DNA of 64,000 bases from Sphingobacterium oryzagri. GTDB taxonomy: Bacteria; Bacteroidota; Bacteroidia; Sphingobacteriales; Sphingobacteriaceae. The stretch covers positions 558,001-622,000 of the forward strand of contig NZ_CP117880.1 in assembly GCF_028736175.1 (NCBI RefSeq), written 5' to 3'. Shown here piece after piece: positions 54,595 through 62,976 of the stretch (position 1 is the first letter of the stretch; every line of letters begins with the position of its first letter). Position numbers and translations under genes: made by a program. Under the pieces are notes generated by a model. That model saw only the letters and a program-made list of their open reading frames with translations, did no database searches and was not told the DNA's origin.

Positions 54595-55094
54595 AAAAAG
54601 GATTGCTATTAATCTGCTTATGTTTGGCTCTTGGTGTAGCTAGCGCACAGGAATGGAAGGTCGGGTTGCAACAGCTGGTGCCGTCTTTTGTGTTGAAAAA
54701 TAAACAAGGGCAGACCGTTTCTATAGACTCTTTGCGTGGCAAAGTGGTGCTGATCAACTTTTTCGCAACTTGGTGTCCGCCGTGCCGTGCAGAGCTTCCG
54801 CGTTTGCAAGCCGAGGTCTGGGATAAATGGTCGAAAAGGGATGATTTTTATGTAATGGTGCTGGCTCGTGAAGAAGGTTGGGATAAACTTGATCCGTTTA
54901 TCGCTAACACTGGTTATACTTTTCCGATATTTCCAGACTTGAAACGCGAGGTATTTTCGCTATTTGCCGAATCGCAAATTCCGCGTAATGTGCTGATCGA
55001 CCAGGAAGGCAAGATCATCTACCAGTCGATAGGCTATGAGGCGGCAGAATTTACTGGGCTGGTGAAACTGATCGAAAAAACGCTGGCTAAGTAA
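54591..55094 (+). CDS. TlpA-family thiol:disulfide protein
   Basis: A 167-residue exported thioredoxin-like protein with a signal peptide (cleavage near ASAQEW) and the active site FFATWCPPCRAELP. The redox Cys pair is at about 64/67. Proteins of this group reduce or isomerise periplasmic disulfides. Its ATG overlaps the esterase stop (ATGA). Confidence 0.9.
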   Translation: MKKGLLLICLCLALGVASAQEWKVGLQQLVPSFVLKNKQGQTVSIDSLRGKVVLINFFATWCPPCRAELPRLQAEVWDKWSKRDDFYVMVLAREEGWDKLDPFIANTGYTFPIFPDLKREVFSLFAESQIPRNVLIDQEGKIIYQSIGYEAAEFTGLVKLIEKTLAK

Positions 55095-55098
55095 GAAA

Positions 55099-56151
55099 CT
55101 ATACCGGAAATTCGATATGCCGACGAATCGCTACGTCAGCCATGCTGCCTATTTCCATCACATCGCCTGGTTGCAAAATAGCGTGTAATACCAAATCTGC
55201 TTTTTGCAGCACCAATTCTTTGTAAAAGCCACGAAAGCGGATGTCTTTCACACGGAACGTTCCTTGCGGATTTATGGTATACGTCACATCTTCCTGATGG
55301 ATGCCGATTGCCGCAGCAGCTGTTGTTATGCCCAGTAGAGCAGCCTGTGCTGGCTGGAGAATATTGCTTTTGGCGAGCAGCTGCGCCGTGTAGCTGTGTG
55401 ATGGCGAATAATATAAATTTTCCGGGCTGCCCTGCTCGATGATTTTCGCATCTTTCATCACGATCAGCTCGTCTGCCATGGCCAATACTTCTGTGGGGTC
55501 GTGCGATACCAGTAAAATGGTGAGCCCCGTTTCGGCTACGATATGACGAATGTCTTGCTGTAAAGCATCACGAAATGCGGCATCAACCTGGTTAAACGGC
55601 TCGTCCATAAGCAATACTTCGGGTTCGTTTATCAAAGCGCGCGCAATGGCTACGCGCTGCTTCTCGCCACCGCTCAAATCGGCCACGCGCTGCTGTGCTA
55701 AATGATCGATTTTCAGCTTCGCTAATGTTTCACGTGTCTTATCTTCTTTTTTTGCTAAGTTGGTGTTCGGCAATTGGGAAGCGATATTATCCCAGACCTT
55801 TGCATAAAGGTTGAGGTCGTCAAATCCCTGCGAAACCAACCGCATAGCATCATGACCGGGAATAAGTTTGTCTTTTCGTGTAGGCACCAGCCAACCTTTA
55901 TACCGTACCTCACCGTGCGATGGAATGAGCAATCCGTAAATCAGCTTTAACAAGGTGCTTTTTCCACTGCCCGACTCGCCTATAATGGCGGTAATCTGTG
56001 CGGCCTGAATATTAAAATCGACCTTATCAATTGCGGTAACCTGTTGTTTGGCGTCAAAAACATGCGAGAGCTGTTCGCCATGAATCAGGGAAAGACCCGG
56101 CCGTTGTTGATCATTTGGAATATACTGACAAGAAGCGCTTTGTTGTGCCAT
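55099..56151 (-). CDS. ABC transporter ATP-binding protein with TOBE-like C terminus
   Basis: A 350-residue ATPase of the importer type (PotA/MalK/ModC). Motifs are Walker A IGESGSGKSTL, signature LSGGEKQRVAIARAL, Walker B EVLLMDEPFNQVD and switch His VSHDP. The C-terminal 100 residues look like a TOBE domain (FRVKDIRFRGFYKELVLQK). No permease or binding protein is adjacent, so it is an orphan subunit. ATG 56151 is preferred because the longer frame to 56187 runs through a strong hairpin. Confidence 0.88.
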   Translation of the reverse strand: MAQQSASCQYIPNDQQRPGLSLIHGEQLSHVFDAKQQVTAIDKVDFNIQAAQITAIIGESGSGKSTLLKLIYGLLIPSHGEVRYKGWLVPTRKDKLIPGHDAMRLVSQGFDDLNLYAKVWDNIASQLPNTNLAKKEDKTRETLAKLKIDHLAQQRVADLSGGEKQRVAIARALINEPEVLLMDEPFNQVDAAFRDALQQDIRHIVAETGLTILLVSHDPTEVLAMADELIVMKDAKIIEQGSPENLYYSPSHSYTAQLLAKSNILQPAQAALLGITTAAAAIGIHQEDVTYTINPQGTFRVKDIRFRGFYKELVLQKADLVLHAILQPGDVMEIGSMADVAIRRHIEFPV

Positions 56152-56159
56152 AAATGCGT

Positions 56160-56185
56160 GTGCCGAACATTTTTTTGTTCGGCAC
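56160..56185. terminator. Hairpin between beta-barrel and ABC genes
   Basis: Perfect 10-bp stem GTGCCGAACA/TGTTCGGCAC with a 6-base T loop (A on the minus strand). It may terminate the beta-barrel operon or form part of the ABC gene's leader. No T-run follows on the minus strand. Confidence 0.5.
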
Positions 56186-56230
56186 AAAAGTAAGCATTTA
56201 TATTTTAACAGCTCGGAGCCGCGTCGCTCA

Positions 56231-57028
56231 TTAAAAGCCTAAAGTAAGACCAAATGTAAAGTTATTGACATTTTGCTGTACCGGACTGTTTTCAAACATA
56301 TCATTTAGATAGTATTTAGCAAAAACCCCAAAAGAATCGAAACCTACGCGGGTAAATACACCATATTGGAAACTGGCCAGGTTGTAGTTGTCGCGAAATT
56401 TTTGACGGCCATACTCAGGGCTTCGAAGCCGCTGTGTACCTTTCAGCAGCACGCCGGTCATTGCGCCAAAAGCGATTTTCGCGCGATCCCCATGTCTGTT
56501 TTTTCTGCTTCTCAGCTCAAAGGTAAGCGGCACGCGCAGGTAAGTAGACGTGAGCACATTTCTACTATAGGCCACATCGGAATCTCGGTAAGCGAGCGGC
56601 GTAGCGTCGGTATCTAAGATAATGTTACTCTTGAGGCGCAGGTAGTTCCATTCGAAACCAGTAGATAGATACATTTTAAACATATCTGTAAACCGTAAGC
56701 CAATCTGAGCAACATCAAAACCAAAATTGGAAGCTCTGCTGTAGTCTAAAAACTGGTTATCTGGTGAGAGCGTGAAGCTGCCATCGTCGATAAGCCTCGA
56801 GAAGCCCCAATCAATGCGCGTAAAGGTGATCCCACCGAATAGTCGCGGGTATTTAATTGGTTTGCCATCTGTGTCTACATCTTTTTTGCCAAGCGTAGGT
56901 TCCATCTCCATGTCAAACTTTTTGACACTGGTCGAGTCGCTCTCCTGTTCTTGTGCATAACCTGTGGTTTGCAACAGCATAGCTAAGATAATTAGCGGCA
57001 GTAGATAGTGTAATCGTGTATTTTTCAT
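56231..57028 (-). CDS. Outer membrane beta-barrel protein
   Basis: A 265-residue protein with a signal peptide (cleavage near GYAQEQ) and alternating strands (FGGITFTRIDWGFSRL, MYLSTGFEWNYLRLKSN, STYLRVPLTFELRSRKNRHG) that end in an aromatic residue (FTFGLTLGF), as in PorT-like barrels. It follows the anti-sigma-like gene by 5 bases, so sigma, anti-sigma and barrel form an operon. Confidence 0.8.
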   Translation of the reverse strand: MKNTRLHYLLPLIILAMLLQTTGYAQEQESDSTSVKKFDMEMEPTLGKKDVDTDGKPIKYPRLFGGITFTRIDWGFSRLIDDGSFTLSPDNQFLDYSRASNFGFDVAQIGLRFTDMFKMYLSTGFEWNYLRLKSNIILDTDATPLAYRDSDVAYSRNVLTSTYLRVPLTFELRSRKNRHGDRAKIAFGAMTGVLLKGTQRLRSPEYGRQKFRDNYNLASFQYGVFTRVGFDSFGVFAKYYLNDMFENSPVQQNVNNFTFGLTLGF

Positions 57029-57033
57029 AGCGG

Positions 57034-57816
57034 TTATTTTCGTTTTCTGTTTCTATTTTTTACAAGCGAGTTAAATATGTCAATTCGAAGGGATCCTTCT
57101 TCGTCATTGCTAAAGTGTATGGTTTTGTTTTCATCCGGATTTACGACTTCGGATATTTTATTGAGCAGACCGGGAACTAAGCCCACGCTGTTGGGCGACT
57201 GAGCTGCCAGCATGGTTTCTTCCTCCTCAGGATTTTCAATAAGCGGTTGTATCGGGTCGATTTCAACTACCTGATGCCTTTTCAATTTTTCGTCGCTATA
57301 CGCTTGTTCGTTTGTCTGAAGCTTCGCTACGGAAAGGTCCGGCAAAGAAGATACACTTGTGCGCGCCAGTGTTGGTTTGTTGTGCACGGCCGTCGTCCGG
57401 TTAGTTGATGATACTTCCGTGCCGCGCAGGGCAGCGACAAGCTTGGCGTTGCCTGGCTTTTCGGATGGCGCGACTTTTTCTAATTGCGCAATTTTACCTT
57501 CCGTTGCGCCGTTTTGATCCGAAGTAACGTTATCGACAGGTGGTTGCGCAGGAATCGGAGTTTTCGGCGTAAAATCCTGCCGTGCAGTTTGTTGTTGTCG
57601 TTGTGTGTTCTCCGCATGTTGCACAGCCCAAATGCTTACGCTTAACACAACGGCGACTGCTGCTGCGTACCGAACCCAGCTCTTCCGCCAGAATGGAATA
57701 ACTTTGCGCTCCTGGTCTAGTGTTGCTGCGATTTTAGCCCAGGCATCGGCATTTGGGCTTGTTTCCCGCTGTCGTAATTCGTCTTGAAAAAGCTTATCTA
57801 ATTGCTCGTCGTTCAT
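57034..57816 (-). CDS. Putative anti-sigma factor, single membrane segment
   Basis: A 260-residue protein. Its ATG overlaps the sigma-factor stop (ATGA at 57813-57816), so the longer frame to 57858 is rejected. A cytoplasmic N-terminal part with LFQDELRQRETSPNADAWAK, one membrane helix (WVRYAAAVAVVLSVSIWAVQ) and a low-complexity periplasmic region follow. No canonical zinc anti-sigma HxxxCxxC motif is present. Position and topology support the anti-sigma role. Confidence 0.65.
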   Translation of the reverse strand: MNDEQLDKLFQDELRQRETSPNADAWAKIAATLDQERKVIPFWRKSWVRYAAAVAVVLSVSIWAVQHAENTQRQQQTARQDFTPKTPIPAQPPVDNVTSDQNGATEGKIAQLEKVAPSEKPGNAKLVAALRGTEVSSTNRTTAVHNKPTLARTSVSSLPDLSVAKLQTNEQAYSDEKLKRHQVVEIDPIQPLIENPEEEETMLAAQSPNSVGLVPGLLNKISEVVNPDENKTIHFSNDEEGSLRIDIFNSLVKNRNRKRK

Positions 57817-58358
57817 AACACTTGTCCCTCCATTTTTACCAACTTTTCCTTCAGCCATTGCCGGGCACGGGAAAGTTGTGATTTTGAATTGCTCTCACTG
57901 ATGGCAAGTTGCTCCGCAATTTCCCGATGGGAGTAGCCATCAATGACGTATAAATTGAATATCGTACGGTAGCCTAATGGCAACGTTTGGATAATGCTGA
58001 GCAGATCTTTGTACTGTACATTGTTTTCTGTCTGCAGGCTACCCGCAATGCTATCGTGTTTCTCCTCCACAGATTCGAAATAGGCAAGGCTATGCTTGCG
58101 GTGATTTTCAATAGCGGTGTTGACCATTATCTTCCGTATCCAACCTTCCAAAGAACCTTTATTATCGAAAAAGGTACATTTTTGAAAGACTTTAATAAAG
58201 CCTAATTGCAGGATGTCGTTAGCATCATCTTCACTACGTGCATAGCGAAGACAAACCGTGTACATCTTCTTGGAAAACAATTGGTAAAGCCCAAATTGTG
58301 CTTTACGCTCGCCTTTTAGGCAGCCACTCCATAATGTCTCTAATTGTTTTTTTTCCAA
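57813..58358 (-). CDS. RNA polymerase sigma-70 family (ECF-type) sigma factor
   Basis: A 181-residue sigma factor with region 2 (YTVCLRYARSEDDANDILQLGFIKVFQ) written in family form over the first 75 residues and region 4 (GYRTIFNLYVIDGYSHREIA, EQLAISESNSKSQLSRARQW) at the end. It directs the polymerase to a stress or envelope regulon. It is coupled to the putative anti-sigma gene and lies near porX. In some Bacteroidetes PorX works through the ECF sigma SigP, but that identity is not shown here. Confidence 0.9.
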   Translation of the reverse strand: MEKKQLETLWSGCLKGERKAQFGLYQLFSKKMYTVCLRYARSEDDANDILQLGFIKVFQKCTFFDNKGSLEGWIRKIMVNTAIENHRKHSLAYFESVEEKHDSIAGSLQTENNVQYKDLLSIIQTLPLGYRTIFNLYVIDGYSHREIAEQLAISESNSKSQLSRARQWLKEKLVKMEGQVL

Positions 58359-58421
58359 GATTAATTAGTCTTATAGTAGGAAGACGAGCAAAACAAAGCG
58401 AAGGTTGCACGGGGATAAAAA

Positions 58422-58832
58422 TTATTTTATCGAAATTTTTCGGCTGGTTGGTGAAAGTGTCTGGATAGTAATAGCGCGTGCATCCGCAGGAAGCAGATTA
58501 GGGATTTTTTCGGGCCATTCGACAAAGCAATAGGTATCGGCGTAGAAATAATCTTCGTAGCCCAGATCGAGCGCTTCCTCTTCGGTTTTGAGGCGGTAAA
58601 AGTCGAAATGATAGATGATACCTTGACGGGAAGCGTATTCATTGACGATGGAAAATGTTGGGCTGGAGGTAGCATCTTCCACACCCAATGCCTGGCAAAG
58701 CGCATTGACCAATGTTGTTTTGCCTGCGCCCATTGCTCCATAAAACAAAAAAATCCTGTCGTCTGGAAAGGCCGACAAGATCTTTTCTGCAGCGTCATTT
58801 AATTCTTCTAAGTTGTTTACGAGAATTTCCAT
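58422..58832 (-). CDS. tsaE: tRNA threonylcarbamoyladenosine biosynthesis ATPase
   Basis: A 136-residue P-loop protein with Walker A FYGAMGAGKTTLVNALCQ and the family segments SSPTFSIVNEYA, IYHFDFYRLK and FVEWPEKIPNLLP. TsaE works with TsaB/TsaD to add threonylcarbamoyl to A37 of tRNAs. ATG 58832 or 58838 are both possible. It lies 12 bases after porX on the same strand, an arrangement I recall from other Bacteroidetes. Confidence 0.93.
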   Translation of the reverse strand: MEILVNNLEELNDAAEKILSAFPDDRIFLFYGAMGAGKTTLVNALCQALGVEDATSSPTFSIVNEYASRQGIIYHFDFYRLKTEEEALDLGYEDYFYADTYCFVEWPEKIPNLLPADARAITIQTLSPTSRKISIK

Positions 58833-58844
58833 GACCAAATGTAT

Positions 58845-60401
58845 TTATTTTGGCGTATATACCGCATACGGGATAATCATTTCTTCCAGAGAAATGCCAC
58901 CATGCTGAAAGGTGCCGTTGTAATAATTTGAAAAATGGTTGTAATTATTGGGATAAACAAAGAAATAGTCGTCTTTTGAAAACACAAAAGAGGAGCTTAC
59001 ATGCAGTTTGGGCAGCTGGGCATCGTGTGGGTTTTTGATCACAAACACTTCCTTTGCATTGTAATTGAGGTTTTTGCCCTGCTTGTAACGCAAGTTTGTA
59101 TTAGTGTTGCGGTCGCCAATGATTTTGCTCGGACGCTTTACGCGGATTGTTCCATGATCTGTCGTGATGATTACTTTCACGTTGCGCTGTGCCAGCCATT
59201 TGAGCGTCTCAAGCAAGGGCGAATGCTCAAACCAAGAGAGCGTGAGCGACCGATAGGCGCCCTCGTCGTTAGCGAGCTCGCGAATCATGGCCATGTCGGT
59301 GCGCGCGTGCGAAAGCATATCGACAAAGTTATAAACCAGTACGTTGAGGTCATTCTGCATCAGATTGTTCAACGAATCCAAAATATCTTTTCCTTGATCT
59401 AAGGTTAATATTTTATGGTAGGAGTGTTTGATGTCGCGGCGGTACAGGCGCCCGATCTGGTCGGCCAAAAATTTGTCTTCGTTAAGATTCTTACCGCCTT
59501 CTTCGTCGTCATTTTGCCACAGGTCGGGAAAGCGTCGTTCCATTTCCAGCGGTGTCAGACCGCTAAAAATAGCATTTCGGGCGTATTGCGTCGCCGTTGG
59601 TAATATGCTGAAATAAGCATCTTCCTCTTCTAGTCGGTAGTAATCGGTAATCACATCGTTGATGATCTTCCATTGATCGTAACGCAGGTTGTCAATCAAA
59701 AAAAAGAAAGTCGGGCGCTCAGCCTGTAGTGCCGGAAAGACCTTCTTTTTAAATAGTTGATGCGATTGTACAGGGCCTTCTTCTTTATTTTGAATCCAGT
59801 TGAGGTAGTTTTTCTCTACAAATTTGGAGAATAGGGTATTGGCATCCGACTTTTGCATGGTGAGAATTTCGTGCATACCCGCATCTTCTAACTTTTGCAG
59901 CGAAAGCTCCCAATAGATCAGCTTTTTGTAGGCATCCGTCCACTGCTTATAGTCGAGGTCATCATTGATGGTCATGCCCAGGTTCCGGAATTCCTGCTGG
60001 TAAGCCATCGATGTTTTTTCACTAACCAGGCGTTTATTTTCTGTGAATTTTTTAATGGTCAACAAAATTTGCTTCGGGTTGACAGGCTTGATTAAGTAAT
60101 CATCGATCTTGGATCCGATAGCATCTTCCATCAGGTGCTCTTCCTCGTTTTTGGTAACCAACACCGTCGGGATGGTCGGATTGATCGTTTTTAAGATCGC
60201 TAATGTCTCTAATCCTGTTTTGCCAGGCATATTTTCATCGAGGAAAACGAGATCAAATGGTTCGTTTTGGAAAGCCTCGACCGCGTCATTTCCATTATTG
60301 ACCGTTTTAACGCGGTATCCTTTTTCTTCAAGAAGCATAACGTGCGGTCGAAGAAAATCGATCTCATCATCAGCCCAAAGTATATGTATTTTATTGATCA
60401 T
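58845..60401 (-). CDS. porX: PorX response regulator with PglZ domain
   Basis: A 518-residue protein. A receiver domain (residues 1-120, phospho-acceptor D55 in LVFLDENMPGKTG, DD at 11-12, K at 104 region) is followed by helices and a C-terminal PglZ/alkaline-phosphatase-like domain (FFFLIDNLRYDQWKIINDV, ARTDMAMIRELAND, IITTDHGTIRVKRPSKI). PorX regulates type IX secretion in Bacteroidetes, and its PglZ domain hydrolyses oligonucleotides. It is co-directional with tsaE. Confidence 0.94.
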   Translation of the reverse strand: MINKIHILWADDEIDFLRPHVMLLEEKGYRVKTVNNGNDAVEAFQNEPFDLVFLDENMPGKTGLETLAILKTINPTIPTVLVTKNEEEHLMEDAIGSKIDDYLIKPVNPKQILLTIKKFTENKRLVSEKTSMAYQQEFRNLGMTINDDLDYKQWTDAYKKLIYWELSLQKLEDAGMHEILTMQKSDANTLFSKFVEKNYLNWIQNKEEGPVQSHQLFKKKVFPALQAERPTFFFLIDNLRYDQWKIINDVITDYYRLEEEDAYFSILPTATQYARNAIFSGLTPLEMERRFPDLWQNDDEEGGKNLNEDKFLADQIGRLYRRDIKHSYHKILTLDQGKDILDSLNNLMQNDLNVLVYNFVDMLSHARTDMAMIRELANDEGAYRSLTLSWFEHSPLLETLKWLAQRNVKVIITTDHGTIRVKRPSKIIGDRNTNTNLRYKQGKNLNYNAKEVFVIKNPHDAQLPKLHVSSSFVFSKDDYFFVYPNNYNHFSNYYNGTFQHGGISLEEMIIPYAVYTPK

Positions 60402-60541
60402 GTTGCTATTGTATATCCATCTAGAGAGAATCCCCTGGAGACGGGTGAATCCGGCTTATCAATTGCGGAAAACTTAGTATACAAAGTAGGTAAAACGCCT
60501 ATCATTACTTTATTTTTAACATAAATTAACTACAATCTCCT

Positions 60542-60549
60542 TATCTTTG
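60542..60549 (+). promoter_or_regulatory. Candidate -7 element before the HD gene
   Basis: TATCTTTG fits TAnnTTTG. The TTTG expected about 19 bases upstream is weak. It lies 81 bases before the HD gene. Confidence 0.45.
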
Positions 60550-60629
60550 CGCTAATTTAGAGGATTGTTTACCCGAATCTTCGGTTGGAGCACGATCAAA
60601 AATAATGATAAATAAAAGGTTGCCGAAAA

Positions 60630-61874
60630 TTGAATAAGAAAAAAATAATCAACGACCCTGTGTACGGATTTGTTTCAATTCCGTCGGCTTTCATTTTTGA
60701 TCTTATCCAGCATCCGTTTTTACAGCGTCTCCGGTTTATCAAGCAGGTGAGTATGACACATTTGGTCTATCCGGGCGCGTTGCACACGCGTTTTCAGCAT
60801 GTGGTGGGCGCGATGCACTTAACTTGTCTGGCTATCGATACGTTACGGAGTAAAGAGGTCGTTATCAGTGCGGAAGAAGAAGAGGCGGTCTTGGCCGCTA
60901 TTTTATTGCACGACATTGGTCACGGTCCGTTTTCGCATTCGTTGGAACATACCTTGATTGAGGGTGTATCGCACGAAATGATCTCTTCGCTCTTGATGGA
61001 TCGGCTCAACGACGAATTTGCGGGTAAACTGAATCTGGCAATTACCATATTCAACGATCGATACGATCGGAAGTTTTTCCATCAATTGGTATCCAGTCAG
61101 CTAGATACCGACCGGATGGATTACCTCAATCGGGACAGTTTTTTTACCGGCGTGTCAGAAGGAGTTATTTCCTTTGACCGGATAATCAAAATGCTGAATG
61201 TGCAAAACGGTGATTTGGTGGTAGAAGGAAAGGGCATCTATTCGGTGGAGAAGTTTTTGATTGCAAGGCGTTTGATGTACTGGCAGGTTTATCTGCACAA
61301 AACGGTTATCGGAGCCGAACAGATGCTGATCAAAATTCTGTACCGCGCGAAGGAGCTTAGCGCACAGGGTAAACATCTTTTTGCGACACAGGCTTTGCGC
61401 CATTTCTTGGTCAATAAGATCAGTAAAGATAATTTTCTGGATCGTCCGGATCATCTCGCCTGGTTTACGCGCTTGGACGACACCGATATCATGTCGGCCA
61501 TCAAAGATTGGGTGTATGCCGATGATAAGATCTTGCAAATCTTATGCAAGAAACTGATGAATCGCGATCTTTTGCGCACAGAATTGCGTAGTGAGCCGTT
61601 CACTGCAGCGGAAATTGCGCATATCAAAGAGAAAGTGAAAGCTTATTTTCAATTTAACGACCAGGAGGTTGATTATTTTGTGTACACGCAGACCATTCAA
61701 AACAGCGCATATGAGCCGGGGTACGACAACATCAAAATACTGAATAAATTAGGTCACATTCAGGATATTACTGAAGCTTCAGACCTCTCCAATTTGGAAA
61801 CATTAGCAAAACGGGTAGAGAAATATGCCATTTCATATCCTAAAGAAATTGGCTTCCCCTTGCACGAAGCTTAA
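60630..61874 (+). CDS. HD-domain phosphohydrolase (dNTPase-like)
   Basis: A 414-residue protein with the HD metal site: H in LHTRFQHVVGAMHL, then HDIGHGPFSHSLEH, and a later D in DTDRMDYLNRDSFFTG. It resembles the YdhJ/SAMHD1-like dGTPase group found next to lpxD in Bacteroidetes. No ATG is available upstream in frame; the start is TTG 60630 (MNKKKIINDPVYGFVSIPSA). An 11-codon ATG reading frame (60605-60637) overlaps this start in another frame and could slow initiation. Forms a plus-strand run with lpxD and lpxC-fabZ. Confidence 0.88.
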   Translation: MNKKKIINDPVYGFVSIPSAFIFDLIQHPFLQRLRFIKQVSMTHLVYPGALHTRFQHVVGAMHLTCLAIDTLRSKEVVISAEEEEAVLAAILLHDIGHGPFSHSLEHTLIEGVSHEMISSLLMDRLNDEFAGKLNLAITIFNDRYDRKFFHQLVSSQLDTDRMDYLNRDSFFTGVSEGVISFDRIIKMLNVQNGDLVVEGKGIYSVEKFLIARRLMYWQVYLHKTVIGAEQMLIKILYRAKELSAQGKHLFATQALRHFLVNKISKDNFLDRPDHLAWFTRLDDTDIMSAIKDWVYADDKILQILCKKLMNRDLLRTELRSEPFTAAEIAHIKEKVKAYFQFNDQEVDYFVYTQTIQNSAYEPGYDNIKILNKLGHIQDITEASDLSNLETLAKRVEKYAISYPKEIGFPLHEA

Positions 61875-61917
61875 CAAATTGGTAAAAATTAATTAAGAAA
61901 AAGTATACATTTGTAAG

Positions 61918-62961
61918 ATGCAATTTACTGCAAATCAAATAGCAACATTATTAGGCGGGTACGTTGAGGGAAATCCGGATGTTATTGTAAATCAGTTGGC
62001 TAAAATCGAGGAAGGAAACGAAGGTTCCCTTGCTTTTTTGTCAAATCCCAAGTACGAAAGCTTCCTGTATCAGACAAATGCTTCGGCTGTCATTGTTAAT
62101 GAAGACTTAGCACTTCAAAAAACAGTTGAAACGACTTTAATTCGCGTAAAAGACGCTTATTTGGCGTTTTCAGAACTCCTAAAAATATATCACCAGCTTC
62201 GTAACGAGCGAAGTGGGATGGAAGAACCTTCTTTTATTCACGAGTCGGCTCAGGTAGGCAGCGACCTTTATTTAGGCGCATTCTCCTATATCGGTCGTGA
62301 TGTAAAAATCGGAAACCATGTGAAAATTTATCCACAGGTATATATTGGTGATGGCGTCTCTATTGGTGACGATGTGGTTATTTTTCCGGGTGTAAAAGTA
62401 TATTACGATTGCAAAATAGGTCGTAATGTGGTGTTGCACAGTGGTGTTGTTGTGGGAAGTGATGGTTTTGGCTTCGCTCCACAAAATGACGGCACATATA
62501 GTAAAGTACCACAGATCGGAAACGTGATCGTGGAAGACGATGTGGAGATTGGTGCCAATACCGTGATCGATCGCGCGACGCTAGGTTCTACGGTGATCAA
62601 AAAAGGCGTGAAGTTGGATAACCTGATCCAGATTGCGCATAATGTAGAAATCGGTACGCATACCGTGGTGGCCGCGCAGACGGGTATTTCCGGCAGTACC
62701 AAAGTGGGCGACCATGTGGTGCTTGGCGGGCAGGTCGGCATTGTCGGACATATACAAATCGCTTCGGGATCACAAGTGCAGGCACAATCGGGCGTAAACC
62801 GATCGATCGGTCAGGAAAATAAAAAATGGGGCGGCTCGCCTGCTATGCCATATAGTAGCAATCTGCGCTCGCAAGTGATCTATGGAAAATTGCCCGCGCT
62901 GGAACAACGGCTTACAGAATTGGAAGCCCGATTGAAAAAACTGTATGACGAAACGCAATAA
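61918..62961 (+). CDS. lpxD: UDP-3-O-(3-hydroxyacyl)glucosamine N-acyltransferase
   Basis: A 347-residue lipid A enzyme with an N-terminal uridine-binding domain ([20 protein letters not shown]) and a long left-handed beta-helix of hexapeptide repeats ([40 protein letters not shown]). The catalytic His is in the region [10 protein letters not shown]. It transfers a 3-hydroxyacyl chain to the amino group of UDP-3-O-acylglucosamine. It is followed 15 bases later by lpxC-fabZ. Confidence 0.96.
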   Translation: MQFTANQIATLLGGYVEGNPDVIVNQLAKIEEGNEGSLAFLSNPKYESFLYQTNASAVIVNEDLALQKTVETTLIRVKDAYLAFSELLKIYHQLRNERSGMEEPSFIHESAQVGSDLYLGAFSYIGRDVKIGNHVKIYPQVYIGDGVSIGDDVVIFPGVKVYYDCKIGRNVVLHSGVVVGSDGFGFAPQNDGTYSKVPQIGNVIVEDDVEIGANTVIDRATLGSTVIKKGVKLDNLIQIAHNVEIGTHTVVAAQTGISGSTKVGDHVVLGGQVGIVGHIQIASGSQVQAQSGVNRSIGQENKKWGGSPAMPYSSNLRSQVIYGKLPALEQRLTELEARLKKLYDETQ

Positions 62962-62976
62962 TTTGCTAAATAGTAT

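Noticed and set aside
56152..56187. Longer ABC ATPase starting at 56187
   Set aside because: The extra 12 codons run through a perfect hairpin and add an unconserved Cys-rich tail.
58845..60401. BREX/PglZ defence protein
   Set aside because: The PglZ domain is joined to a receiver domain as in PorX, and no BREX genes are nearby.
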